Below, piece by piece: positions 1-8,258 of a DNA stretch of 64,000 bases; position 1 is the first letter of the stretch; every line of letters starts with the position of its first letter. A program made the translations under genes and the position numbers. This stretch comes from Pelagerythrobacter marensis (GTDB taxonomy: Bacteria; Pseudomonadota; Alphaproteobacteria; Sphingomonadales; Sphingomonadaceae), in contig NZ_CP011805.1 of assembly GCF_001028625.1 (NCBI RefSeq), forward strand, positions 1,907,001 through 1,971,000. The letters run 5' to 3'. The notes under the pieces were generated by a model. That model had not been told where the DNA came from. It worked only from the letters and a program-made list of their open reading frames with translations, and searched no databases.

Positions 1-843
1 CCGGGGCTCCAGAACCGCCGAAGTTTCGATCAGGTCCAGCGCCTGCCGGGCGGTGACATAGCGTTCGGCATCGGCAATCCAGCGCTCCGCCTTGGCCGCG
101 CCCGGCATCTTGCCCACTTCTTCGATCGCCTTGTTCACGCGCCCGCTTTCGAGAAAGAACCGCGCCCGTTCTATCCGCCGCTGCGGTTGCGGCGACGGGG
201 TGGTTTCACGGCGTATGACGAACAACTGCCCGAATTCGTGGCCGATCCGTTCCAGAAGCGGGGCGTCCGTCGCCTCGGTCAATTGCGGGGTCAGCCCTTC
301 GAGGCGGGCGACGAGAACGTCGAGGGTCACCGGATTGCGCGAAAATTCGATGATCGTGGCCACGGCATTGGGCTTGGCATCGCCGAACCGCAGGCGCAGC
401 TGATCGGCGAGGTAGCCCAGCTCCGCCCCGCGATCGAGCGCGCGCCGGGTGGCGAAAGCGATCAAAAGCCCTTCGGCCCGCGCTGCGTTGCCCGCTGCCG
501 CCTGGGCCTGAAGATCCAGCCGGGCCAGCCGCTGTTCGGCCGCGGCCAGCCGCTGATCCAGACCGCCCTGCTGTTCCGCAACCTGCTCCACCCGCTCTTC
601 CGCAGCCGTGGCCGGCGTAGCGGAAGGCGAAGGGAGCGGTGTTGGCGCGGGCGAGGCGTCGCCGGCAACCGGTTCGGCAAGCGCCCCCGCCGCCGGCTGC
701 TCGTCACCGAAGCCGAAATCGACGCCCGACCGCCAGGCGAAATAGCCGACCAGCAGGGCGCCCAGCAGGAAAGCAGCCGTCGCGACCGCCAGAATGGGCT
801 TGAACGAGCCACTGGAAGGGGTTTTGTCTGCGTATCTGTCCAT
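1..843 (-). CDS. Mitofilin-like inner-membrane protein (partial)
   Basis: The reading frame is open from the ATG at 843 to the window edge, giving 281 codons; the C-terminus lies outside. There is a short cytoplasmic N-terminus, one hydrophobic segment at about residues 15-37, an Ala/Pro/Glu-rich linker, then an Ala/Gln/Leu-rich stretch with coiled-coil character, and a helical region ending near residue 281. Mitofilin/COG4223-type proteins of this architecture commonly follow hemD in sphingomonads. It is the third gene of the hemC-hemD run, 51 bp after hemD, so co-transcription is likely. A role in envelope organisation is inferred from architecture and position only. Confidence 0.7.
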   Translation of the reverse strand, partial: MDRYADKTPSSGSFKPILAVATAAFLLGALLVGYFAWRSGVDFGFGDEQPAAGALAEPVAGDASPAPTPLPSPSATPATAAEERVEQVAEQQGGLDQRLAAAEQRLARLDLQAQAAAGNAARAEGLLIAFATRRALDRGAELGYLADQLRLRFGDAKPNAVATIIEFSRNPVTLDVLVARLEGLTPQLTEATDAPLLERIGHEFGQLFVIRRETTPSPQPQRRIERARFFLESGRVNKAIEEVGKMPGAAKAERWIADAERYVTARQALDLIETSAVLEPR

Positions 844-894
844 CGAAATCCGTTCTGCGACCTGCATACCCTTGCAGGTGCCGACCCTAGCCGG

Positions 895-1578
895 TCAATG
901 GCACATGTCGCGCGCCAATGCCAGCAAGGCCGCATCGGTGGGCTGAGGGGCGCAGCGCACTTCGCGCCAGCCCGGCCCGGCAAGGTCGGCGATTCGCGGC
1001 GCGAGGGCCGCGATGGCGACTCCCCCCCGCCCCACGCCGCACCGGTCGCATTCCTGGGCGAAATGGCGCGCAGCCTCGCCCGAATGCAGCAATACCAGCG
1101 CCCCATGACGAAGACGTTGGGCAAGATCGGGCGGAAGCTGGCGGTAATCCACGCGATAGACGATGCGCGTTTCGATGGCGACGCCCCTCGGGGGCGACAG
1201 GGGGCGATGGCGTTCCCCGGCGAGGCGCAGGAGACGGATCGGCGCATGAGGCCGCAAGGTTTCGACGAGCGGTTGCAGGCCGCCTTCGCCCACCGTTTCC
1301 ACCCGCAATCCGGCTTCGCGTGCCGCGCTGGCCGTCGCTTCCGCCACGACATGCGCCGGGCGGCCCTGCCACCGGGTCAGCGCCGGCCCGGCATGGCGCA
1401 CTGCATTGGCGCTACCGAGCAGCAATGCATCGAAATCGGCATCGCCGGGCGCATCCCACTTCAAGGGAGCAACGGCCGCCAGCGGATGCCCCCGGGTGCG
1501 AAGTCCTATCGCCTCTGCCGCCTCGAGGGTCGCCGACAAGCCCGGCTCGGGCCGGACAACGATGATCGGCAGGCTCAT
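895..1578 (-). CDS. hemD: Uroporphyrinogen-III synthase
   Basis: The 227-residue protein has the HemD fold features: a start resembling IIVVRPEPG, a middle part typical of the bilobed enzyme, and a segment LLHSGEAARHFA that matches the conserved region near the second lobe. HemD cyclises hydroxymethylbilane to uroporphyrinogen III in the cytoplasm, the step after HemC. The start ATG at 1578 overlaps the hemC stop (ATGA), which indicates translational coupling. HemD sequences diverge strongly, so the assignment rests on both sequence and the hemC neighbour. Confidence 0.88.
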   Translation of the reverse strand: MSLPIIVVRPEPGLSATLEAAEAIGLRTRGHPLAAVAPLKWDAPGDADFDALLLGSANAVRHAGPALTRWQGRPAHVVAEATASAAREAGLRVETVGEGGLQPLVETLRPHAPIRLLRLAGERHRPLSPPRGVAIETRIVYRVDYRQLPPDLAQRLRHGALVLLHSGEAARHFAQECDRCGVGRGGVAIAALAPRIADLAGPGWREVRCAPQPTDAALLALARDMCH

Positions 1579-2504
1579 GCCGGGCCGACGAAATGCGCCG
1601 AGATGCCCGCTGTGGCCCGGGCCAGCAGGTCGGCGGCGAGCGCTGCGGGGGCCGCGCCATCCCCGGGGACAACGCGGCAGTCGCCCTCCACCCGCTCGTT
1701 GCCATCGGGACTGAACAATATCGCGCGCAGACGAATGGCATCGCCCTCGCGGATCGACAGCGCCGCCACCGGACTGTGGCAAGTCCCGCCCAGACTGGCC
1801 AGAAGCGCGCGTTCGGCCATGACGCTGGCGCGCGAGAATCCGTCGTCGATTGCTGCGATCAGCGCGTGTGCGCGGGCATCGTCTGCCCGGCATTCGATAC
1901 CGATCGCGCCCTGCGCTGGCGCGGGAATCCAGTCATCGGGATCGAGCGGGGTCCCCACCCCGTTTTCGCCCAGCCGCCCAAGCCCCGCCGCGGCGAGCAG
2001 GGTCACCTCCGCCTCCCCCGCAGCGAGCCTGGCCAGTCGCGTGGCGACATTGCCGCGAAAGGTCACGATCTCGCAATCGGGCCGGTGATAGAGCATCTGC
2101 GCCGCACGGCGCGGTGCGCTGGTTCCCACCCGCGCCCCGCGCGGAATTTCCGACACGCTGACCGCACCGATCAAAACGTCGCGCACATCGGCGCGCGGCA
2201 GGATGGCCGCGATCGCCAGACCATCCGGCCGCAGCGTCTCCACATCCTTCATCGAATGGACTGCGCCGTCGATATGCCCTTCGCCAAGCCACTGATCGAG
2301 TTCCTTGGTCCACAGCGCCTTGCCACCGATTTCGGCCAGGGGGCGATCCTGCACCTTGTCGCCACTGGCGCGTACCGGCACCAGTTCGATCGCGCTTTCG
2401 GGCCACCCGTGCGCGGCGCACAGCCGCGTCCGCGCCTCGCGCGCCTGAGCCATTGCAAGCGGCGATTGACGGGTTCCGAGGCGAAGCTTTGGCGGTTCGA
2501 TCAT
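1575..2504 (-). CDS. hemC: Porphobilinogen deaminase (hydroxymethylbilane synthase)
   Basis: The 309-residue protein has family-typical length. It begins LRLGTRQSPLAMAQA, carries VHSMKDVE and GTSAPRRAAQ in the substrate-binding core, and has GGTCHSPVA near residue 240, whose Cys anchors the dipyrromethane cofactor. It polymerises four porphobilinogens to hydroxymethylbilane for heme synthesis. It is the first gene of the minus-strand run hemC-hemD-mitofilin-like and diverges from tsaD with only 45 bp between start codons. Confidence 0.97.
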   Translation of the reverse strand: MIEPPKLRLGTRQSPLAMAQAREARTRLCAAHGWPESAIELVPVRASGDKVQDRPLAEIGGKALWTKELDQWLGEGHIDGAVHSMKDVETLRPDGLAIAAILPRADVRDVLIGAVSVSEIPRGARVGTSAPRRAAQMLYHRPDCEIVTFRGNVATRLARLAAGEAEVTLLAAAGLGRLGENGVGTPLDPDDWIPAPAQGAIGIECRADDARAHALIAAIDDGFSRASVMAERALLASLGGTCHSPVAALSIREGDAIRLRAILFSPDGNERVEGDCRVVPGDGAAPAALAADLLARATAGISAHFVGPA

Positions 2505-2549
2505 GAGCGATGCTTGCCCTAGCGAGCCAATTTGTTCAGGGAAAGCGGC
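2505..2549. promoter_or_regulatory. Compact divergent promoter region hemC/tsaD
   Basis: Only 45 bp separate the hemC and tsaD start codons. The segment must hold the tsaD ribosome binding site (GGGAAAG near 2539-2545), so at least one of the two promoters probably reaches into a neighbouring coding region. No clear -35/-10 pair could be assigned by eye. Confidence 0.45.
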
Positions 2550-3578
2550 ATGGGGATCGTGCTTGGCATCGAATCGAGCTGCGACGAGACTGCAGCCGCC
2601 CTCGTCACCACCGACAGGCGGATCGTGGCGCAGCGCATCGCGTCGCAGGATGCGGAACACGCGCCCTATGGGGGCGTGGTGCCGGAAATCGCCGCGCGCG
2701 CCCATGCGGAACGGCTGGCCCCGATGATCGCCGCAGTGATGGAAGAAGCCGGGCAGGACCTTTCCGATCTCGATGCGATCGCCGCCACCGCCGGCCCCGG
2801 CCTGATCGGTGGGGTAATGGTCGGGCTGGTCAGCGCCAAGGCACTGGCAATGGCCGGCGACGTGCCGCTGATCGCGGTGAATCACCTGGAAGGGCACGCC
2901 CTGTCGCCGCGCCTGGCCGATGCCGACCTTGCCTTCCCTTACGCGCTCCTGCTCGTTTCCGGCGGGCACTGCCAGATCCTGCGGGTCGAAGGGGTGGGGC
3001 AGTATCGGCGGCTGGCGACGACGATCGACGATGCGCTGGGCGAAGCGTTCGACAAGACGGCAAAAATTCTCGGCCTCGGCTTCCCCGGCGGCCCGGCGGT
3101 GGAGCGGCTGGCGCGCGAAGGCGATCCGGGCGCCGTGCCCCTGCCCCGTCCGCTGGTCGGTAGCGGAGAACCGCATTTCAGCTTCGCCGGGCTCAAGAGC
3201 GCAGTCCTGCGCGCGAAGGAAAGCGGGCGCCACCGCGATGCGGACATTGCCGCCAGTTTCCAGCAGGCGGCCCTCGATTGCGTCGTCGACCGGCTGGCCG
3301 TGGCGTTCGAGGGAATCGCGCCGGTCCCTGCACTGGTGGTCGCCGGAGGGGTCGCCGCCAATCAGGCGATTCGCGGCGCGCTGGAAAGTTTCGCCGCCGA
3401 ACGCGGCCTGCGCTTCGTGGCTCCGCCGCTGCCGCTGTGCACCGACAATGCGGCGATGATCGCATGGGCCGGCTGCGAACGGCTGGGCCAGTCCGATCCT
3501 CTCGACATAGCGGCACGGCCGCGCTGGCCGCTCGATCCCGATGCGGAACCGGTCCGCGGCGCGGGGTACAAGGCATGA
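2550..3578 (+). CDS. tsaD: tRNA N6-adenosine threonylcarbamoyltransferase TsaD
   Basis: The 342-residue protein starts at ATG 2550 after a GGGAAAG motif; an upstream TTG at 2532 in the same frame is less likely. It shows the Kae1/TsaD hallmarks: GIESSCDETAAAL at the N-terminus, the metal-binding NHLEGHA segment near residues 110-117, SGGHCQI, and GFPGGPAVE. With TsaB, TsaC and TsaE it installs t6A37 on ANN-decoding tRNAs. Its stop overlaps the gpsA start (ATGA). The tsaD-gpsA order is common in alphaproteobacteria. Confidence 0.97.
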   Translation: MGIVLGIESSCDETAAALVTTDRRIVAQRIASQDAEHAPYGGVVPEIAARAHAERLAPMIAAVMEEAGQDLSDLDAIAATAGPGLIGGVMVGLVSAKALAMAGDVPLIAVNHLEGHALSPRLADADLAFPYALLLVSGGHCQILRVEGVGQYRRLATTIDDALGEAFDKTAKILGLGFPGGPAVERLAREGDPGAVPLPRPLVGSGEPHFSFAGLKSAVLRAKESGRHRDADIAASFQQAALDCVVDRLAVAFEGIAPVPALVVAGGVAANQAIRGALESFAAERGLRFVAPPLPLCTDNAAMIAWAGCERLGQSDPLDIAARPRWPLDPDAEPVRGAGYKA

Positions 3579-4600
3579 CCGCAACCGGTAAGGCACCGAT
3601 TGGCGTGATCGGCGCAGGGGCCTGGGGCACCGCGCTTGCGCAAATGCTCGCTTCGGATGGGCGCGAGGTACGCCTGTGGGCGCTCGAGCCCGAACTTGTC
3701 GAGCGGATCAACGCCGATCACCGCAATCCGGTCTATCTGCCGTCGGCCGAACTCGCGCCGACGATCCGCGCGACCTCCACGCTCGGCGACCTGGGCGATT
3801 GCGCCACCATTCTGGCCGTCACGCCGGCCCAGCATCTCGGCAAAGTGCTGGGCGGCCTGCGCGCCGCGCCGCGCGATCTGGTGCTGTGCAGCAAGGGGAT
3901 CGAGGCAGGCAGCGGGCGCCTGATGAATGCAGTGGTGACAGAAGCAGCACCCGACAGCGAAGTCGCCGTGCTTTCCGGCCCGACTTTCGCGCACGAGGTG
4001 GCAGCCGGCCTGCCGACCGCCGTGACGCTGGCCTGTGGCGGCGGGGAAGATCAGTGGGACCGGCTCGCCCCTGCCATCGCCCGCCCTTCGTTTCGGCCTT
4101 ATTATTCGGATGACGTCGTCGGCGCGGAAATCGGCGGTTCGGTCAAGAACGTGCTCGCCATCGCCTGCGGTGTGGTCGACGGCCTCGGCCTGGGGCAGAA
4201 CGCCCGCGCCGCGCTGATCGCGCGCGGCTATGCCGAAATGCTGCGGTTCGGGGAAGCGCTGGGCGCACGGCCCGAAACGCTTGCCGGATTGTGCGGGCTG
4301 GGCGATCTCGTGCTCACCTGCTCATCGACCTCCAGCCGCAATTTCTCGCTCGGGAAAGCGCTGGGCGAAGGGCAGTCCGCGCAGAGCCTGATGGCCGACC
4401 GGCGCACCGTGGCAGAAGGAGCCCATACCGCGCCCGTGCTGACCGAGCTGGCCATGCGCCACGGCATCGCCATGCCGATCGTCGCCGCCGTCTATCGCTT
4501 GCTGGGTGGTGCGCCCGCGCGCGAAATCGTCAGCGAACTGCTGGCCCGCCCGCTGCGGTCGGAACAGGATGAACCCGGCGCGCAGGATTCCCCTGCGTGA
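3575..4600 (+). CDS. gpsA: Glycerol-3-phosphate dehydrogenase [NAD(P)+]
   Basis: The 341-residue protein has the Rossmann motif GVIGAGAWGTALA at residues 9-21, the conserved LSGPTFAHEVA, the active-site lysine in GGSVKNVLAIACG, and GLGDLVLTC. It reduces dihydroxyacetone phosphate to sn-glycerol-3-phosphate for phospholipid synthesis. Translation is coupled to tsaD upstream and to the flippase downstream (GTGA overlap). Confidence 0.96.
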   Translation: MTATGKAPIGVIGAGAWGTALAQMLASDGREVRLWALEPELVERINADHRNPVYLPSAELAPTIRATSTLGDLGDCATILAVTPAQHLGKVLGGLRAAPRDLVLCSKGIEAGSGRLMNAVVTEAAPDSEVAVLSGPTFAHEVAAGLPTAVTLACGGGEDQWDRLAPAIARPSFRPYYSDDVVGAEIGGSVKNVLAIACGVVDGLGLGQNARAALIARGYAEMLRFGEALGARPETLAGLCGLGDLVLTCSSTSSRNFSLGKALGEGQSAQSLMADRRTVAEGAHTAPVLTELAMRHGIAMPIVAAVYRLLGGAPAREIVSELLARPLRSEQDEPGAQDSPA

Positions 4601-6096
4601 GCGAAACCGCGCAACAGGGGGATATCGCCGCGCTGGCGAAAGGCGGCCGGACGAATTTCTTCGGTTTCCTGCTGCGGCTGGCCGCGCGGCTGCCGTTTCT
4701 GTTCATTGCCGGCCGCCTTTATGGCGCGGAAGAACTTGGGCGGTTCGCATCAGCGCTGGTGGTGGTGGAACTGCTCGCGCTGGTCTGTTCGATGGGCGAG
4801 AAGCGCGGGCTGGCGCAGCGCCTGTCCGAAGGCGAGGACGTGCGCCCCGCCAATCTGGTGTTCGACGGGCTGCTGCTCGCGCTGCTGCTGTCCTGCGCGG
4901 CGGCGGTGTTCCTGTGGTTCGTGCCCGCGCCGATGTTCCCGGCTGGTGAATACGGCACGCTGGACAAATTGCTGGTCACCGCGATCCCGGCATATGCGCT
5001 GACCGAAATCCTCCTCGCGGCCCAGGCCTACCGCTACGACATTGCGACGACGGTGCGCGCACGCGCGATTGTGGAGCCGTGGACGATCTCGATCATGGCC
5101 GGCGTCTTTTTCTACCTGATCCCGCGCTCGGGCCTGTCGCTTGCCTATATCGCCTCGATCTATGCCGGGCTGGCGGCCGCGGCCTGGCCGTTCCTGCGGA
5201 CATACGGGCTGCCCCGCAACTGGCGCCCCAACCTGCCCGACATGTGGCGCATGTCGACCCGCGCCTTCCCGCTTGCGACAGCCGATGCGATCGAATGGGG
5301 CACGCGCCGGCTGGACATCTTCATTCTGGGCCTGTTCGCCGCGCCCGCCGCGGTCGGCATCTATTACGTCGCGCAACAGGTCGCGAGCCTGCCGCAGAAG
5401 CTGAAGACCAGCTTCGAACCGATCCTGGGCCCGGTGATCACGCGCAATCTGAAGGAAAACAATTTCCCGGCGATCGCGAAGCAGGTCTGCCAGGTCGGCT
5501 TCTGGATCGTGGCCGCCCAGGCCGGGATTGCGCTGGCGCTGGGCGTTCCGGGCGAAGCGGTGATGGGCCTGGTCGGCCCCAATTTCGTGGGCGGGACCGG
5601 CGCGCTTTCATTCCTGCTCGCCGCCGAAGTCGTGGCCGCAACCGCCGTCGTGTCGGAGGCCGCGCTGGTCTACGTCGCGCGCAAACGCAATCTCGCCATC
5701 TCGCTGGCGACCATCGCCTTCCAGGGCGTTCTGACGGTTGCGGCGATCATGGTGGTCGAACGGATGGAGCTGGGCGAGCCGTACAAGGCGGCCGCCGCGG
5801 CGATTTCGCTGATGATTGCCCTTGGCGTTGCCTCGCTCGCCAAGGCATGGCTGCTGTCGCGCATTCTGGGCGAGCGGGTGAACAACTGGCGCTGGGCGCT
5901 GGTCTGGGCGGCGGTGCCGGCCATCGCGGTGGGTTACCTGGCGACCCGTATGCCCGAATGGGCCGAGCTGATTTTCGGCATCCCGCTGATCCTGCTGATG
6001 TATGGCTGGGTCATATGGCGCAAGGGCTTCGGACCCGAAGATCGCGTGCTGTTTCGCCGCAACGTCGGCAGCGACGACGAACCGCCAACCGCATAG
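4597..6096 (+). CDS. Polysaccharide/oligosaccharide flippase family membrane protein
   Basis: The 499-residue integral membrane protein has about 12-14 hydrophobic segments and the architecture of the MVF/MOP superfamily (Wzx-like). The N-terminus GRTNFFGFLLRLAARLPFLF resembles that of polysaccharide biosynthesis exporters. The start is GTG 4597, overlapping the gpsA stop. Such proteins flip lipid-linked glycans across the inner membrane. No glycosyltransferases lie next to it, so the substrate is unknown. It is the last gene of tsaD-gpsA-flippase and is followed by a small GC-rich hairpin. Confidence 0.8.
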   Translation: MSETAQQGDIAALAKGGRTNFFGFLLRLAARLPFLFIAGRLYGAEELGRFASALVVVELLALVCSMGEKRGLAQRLSEGEDVRPANLVFDGLLLALLLSCAAAVFLWFVPAPMFPAGEYGTLDKLLVTAIPAYALTEILLAAQAYRYDIATTVRARAIVEPWTISIMAGVFFYLIPRSGLSLAYIASIYAGLAAAAWPFLRTYGLPRNWRPNLPDMWRMSTRAFPLATADAIEWGTRRLDIFILGLFAAPAAVGIYYVAQQVASLPQKLKTSFEPILGPVITRNLKENNFPAIAKQVCQVGFWIVAAQAGIALALGVPGEAVMGLVGPNFVGGTGALSFLLAAEVVAATAVVSEAALVYVARKRNLAISLATIAFQGVLTVAAIMVVERMELGEPYKAAAAAISLMIALGVASLAKAWLLSRILGERVNNWRWALVWAAVPAIAVGYLATRMPEWAELIFGIPLILLMYGWVIWRKGFGPEDRVLFRRNVGSDDEPPTA

Positions 6097-6098
6097 AC

Positions 6099-6115
6099 GG
6101 GCGCGTTCCGCGCCC
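6099..6115 (+). terminator. Short GC hairpin after the flippase gene
   Basis: GGGCGCG and CGCGCCC form a 7-bp stem with a 3-nt loop, 3 nt after the stop codon at 6096. No T-run follows, so termination efficiency is uncertain. Confidence 0.4.
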
Positions 6116-6168
6116 TGCTCTCCCCGGTCCCACTGCCGCCGCGATTGCGCCGGGCGCGGGCAGGCTTT

Positions 6169-6921
6169 ATGGCGCCGGCAATGCCCCTGCGTCCGACCAT
6201 AGCCATCGTTGCCGGAGCGCTCGTCACGGCGGCGCTCGCGCTTATCGGCGCCACGATGTCGGCGCAGGATATCCAGTCCGATCTGGAACGTCGCACTGCC
6301 GAAACGATAGAGCGCACCGGTGGGACAGGCGTGCGCGCGCATTTCACCTCCCCTTCCGGCTGGGCGTCGCGCCATCCGCTTCTGGAAAGCGACGGCAGCC
6401 TGGACGAAGGCAAGCGCGCCGAAGTCGCCCGCGCGATCGCGGCGATCCCCGGTGTCGGGGGCGTGCGCTGGGCGGATGGGGAGGCCCGTGCGCAAGTCGC
6501 GGGCATCGAATATACGCCGATGCATTGCCAAGAAGACGTGGACGCCCTGCTCCGCGCCCGGACGGTCCGCTTCGAACAGTCGCGCAGCGCGATCGACCGG
6601 TCGAGCCAGCAGTTGCTCGACGAAGTGGCTGCCGCGCTGCGCCCCTGTCTCGGCAGCATTATCGCGATTACCGGCCACACCGACAGTTCGGGGACCGAGC
6701 CCGGCAATCTGGCGCTTTCGCGCGAACGGGCCGAAGCCGTCCGTCAGGCCCTGATCGCGCGCGGCATCCCCGGCGATGGGCTGCGCGCACGGGGCTTCGG
6801 CTCCAGCGAGCCGGTGGAGGGCCTGGCCCCCGCCGACCCGGCCAATCGCAGGATCGAATTTTCGGTGATCGCGACCGAGCCGCTGGAAATTGCGCCTGTC
6901 GATGTTCCGGGGGCACGCTGA
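6169..6921 (+). CDS. OmpA-family cell-envelope protein
   Basis: With the ATG at 6169 the protein has 250 residues; ATG 6181 is an alternative start. A hydrophobic N-terminal segment acts as a signal anchor. A BON-like middle region (VARAIAAIPGVGGVRW) precedes a C-terminal OmpA peptidoglycan-binding domain with ITGHTDSSGTEPGNLALSRE and RGFGSSEPV, ending with the usual NRRIEF motif. The OmpA domain binds diaminopimelate-containing peptidoglycan in the periplasm. The next gene starts immediately after its stop codon, and a helix-hairpin-helix membrane protein follows, suggesting a three-gene envelope unit. Confidence 0.85.
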   Translation: MAPAMPLRPTIAIVAGALVTAALALIGATMSAQDIQSDLERRTAETIERTGGTGVRAHFTSPSGWASRHPLLESDGSLDEGKRAEVARAIAAIPGVGGVRWADGEARAQVAGIEYTPMHCQEDVDALLRARTVRFEQSRSAIDRSSQQLLDEVAAALRPCLGSIIAITGHTDSSGTEPGNLALSRERAEAVRQALIARGIPGDGLRARGFGSSEPVEGLAPADPANRRIEFSVIATEPLEIAPVDVPGAR

Positions 6922-7029
6922 ATGGCACTTTGGTTCGAACTGATGGTTATGCTGCTGGTCACATACGCATTCGGCCTGGGGGCCGGCTGGCTGGTGTGGG
7001 GCCGCGTGTCGAAAGACCTGGGAGAATGA
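6922..7029 (+). CDS. Small membrane protein, 35 residues
   Basis: An ATG directly abuts the stop of the OmpA-like gene and opens a 36-codon frame ending 4 nt before the next gene. The peptide begins MALWFELMVMLLV and has one strongly hydrophobic stretch followed by WGRVSKDLGE, which is typical of a single-pass small membrane protein with a charged cytoplasmic tail. The tight spacing on both sides supports real translation. Its function is unknown; an accessory role for one of the neighbouring membrane proteins is an inference. Confidence 0.6.
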   Translation: MALWFELMVMLLVTYAFGLGAGWLVWGRVSKDLGE

Positions 7030-7033
7030 TCGC

Positions 7034-7660
7034 ATGATGCAGATAGTGCAGACGTGGTGGCCGTTTTTCATCGCCGCCCTGGTGTTGGGCATTGCGGTGG
7101 CCTGGTGGGTGTTCCGCCCCTCGCGCAGCGCGCGGGTGATCGATCGCGATGCGGCGGACGTTCTGGACGAAGGCGCAGCCCACGCGTCGCGCAACCAGGC
7201 GTTGATCGATGCCCCGCCCGCGGCAGCTGCCCAGCCGCCCGTCGTCCCGCCCGGCGTGGCCGGGACAGGCACGGCAGTGGCCGCGGCGGTCGAAGCCCAG
7301 CAGACGAGGGATCTTCAGGAAACCACCGACGAAGGAAGTGCCGCTGTGGGCGACGCTGACCAGGATACGCCGGCCCCGCCCGCGCCGGCCGCCGAACCAG
7401 CACCCGAACCCGCACCTGCCGGGGCCGACGACCTCACCCGCATAAAGGGTGTCGGTCGCAAGCTGGACGAGCTTCTCCGGTCGCTCGGCGTTACCGGCCT
7501 GGCACAGATTGCGGCGTGGACCGATGCCGATATCGACCGGATCGACGCCCAGCTCGGCCGCTTTCAGGGTCGCATCCGGCGCGATGGCTGGGTGGAGCAG
7601 GCACGATTGCTTTCGTCGGGTGATACTGCGGGTTACGAGGACAAGTTCGGCAAGCTCTGA
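7034..7660 (+). CDS. Membrane-anchored helix-hairpin-helix protein
   Basis: The 208-residue protein has an N-terminal transmembrane helix (about residues 6-27), a long Ala/Pro/Glu-rich linker, and a C-terminal domain starting near residue 134 with DDLTRIKGVGRKLDELLRSL. This is the helix-hairpin-helix signature seen in 'predicted flap endonuclease-1-like' proteins. No nuclease active site is visible. HhH domains bind DNA non-specifically or mediate protein contacts. The ATG at 7034 is followed by a second ATG, and either may be used. The gene follows the OmpA-like and 35-residue genes with a 4-nt gap. Confidence 0.75.
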   Translation: MMQIVQTWWPFFIAALVLGIAVAWWVFRPSRSARVIDRDAADVLDEGAAHASRNQALIDAPPAAAAQPPVVPPGVAGTGTAVAAAVEAQQTRDLQETTDEGSAAVGDADQDTPAPPAPAAEPAPEPAPAGADDLTRIKGVGRKLDELLRSLGVTGLAQIAAWTDADIDRIDAQLGRFQGRIRRDGWVEQARLLSSGDTAGYEDKFGKL

Positions 7661-7745
7661 CGCCGCTGCCGAGGTAGTGGACGGGAACATTTCGCCTGTT
7701 CGGGATTTATTCGATTAATTGAAATCGTAATCTCGACAGGTTCTT

Positions 7746-8111
7746 ATGTCCGATCATCTTCGTATTCTCGTCGCCGAAGACGAGTTCATCGTGGCTTTCG
7801 ATTTATGCGATACGGTCAAGGAGGCCGGATTCGAAGTCGAAGGCCCGCATTCGGAAATTTCCACCGCAATGCTCGCCGTCCAGAAGGCGCGCCCCGATCT
7901 CGCCATTCTGGATGTTCGCCTGGAAGACGGCGACAGTTTCAGGCTGGCCGAAGCGCTCATGGCGGAAGACGTGCCGGTCATCTTTCACTCCGGCCAGTTC
8001 AGCCCGGATGAAGTGCGCCAGCGCTATCCGACCGCGATTGCCTGCGCCAAGCCATGCCCGCCCAACCTGATGCTGGAAAAGGTTCAGCAGGCGCTTTCGA
8101 CGACCCACTAG
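7746..8111 (+). CDS. Single-domain response regulator (CheY-like receiver)
   Basis: The 121-residue protein consists of a receiver domain only. The acidic pair E11/D12, the phosphoacceptor D56 (AILDVRLEDG), and the K102-P103 switch are present; the usual Thr/Ser after beta-4 is Ser82. It has no output domain. Stand-alone receivers of this type in alphaproteobacteria often act in general-stress or phosphorelay pathways, but no kinase is adjacent, so the partner is unknown. The start at ATG 7746 follows a long AT-rich leader. Confidence 0.85.
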   Translation: MSDHLRILVAEDEFIVAFDLCDTVKEAGFEVEGPHSEISTAMLAVQKARPDLAILDVRLEDGDSFRLAEALMAEDVPVIFHSGQFSPDEVRQRYPTAIACAKPCPPNLMLEKVQQALSTTH

Positions 8112-8258
8112 GGTCGCTGCCGGGCGTGACGGGAGCTTCCTGCGCCCCAAGGATTTCTCCGTGACAGAACCGGCGTCTCCGCCCCGCAGCTGCGGAGCGC
8201 GGACTTGTCGTGCCTGCGCAAGCCTGCAAAGGAGAGCGAGACAGTTACAGGAGAAACC

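Noticed and set aside
7661..7745. GGAAC upstream of the response regulator as an EcfG stress promoter
   Set aside because: The expected CGTT element at the required spacing is missing; only GGAAC is present.
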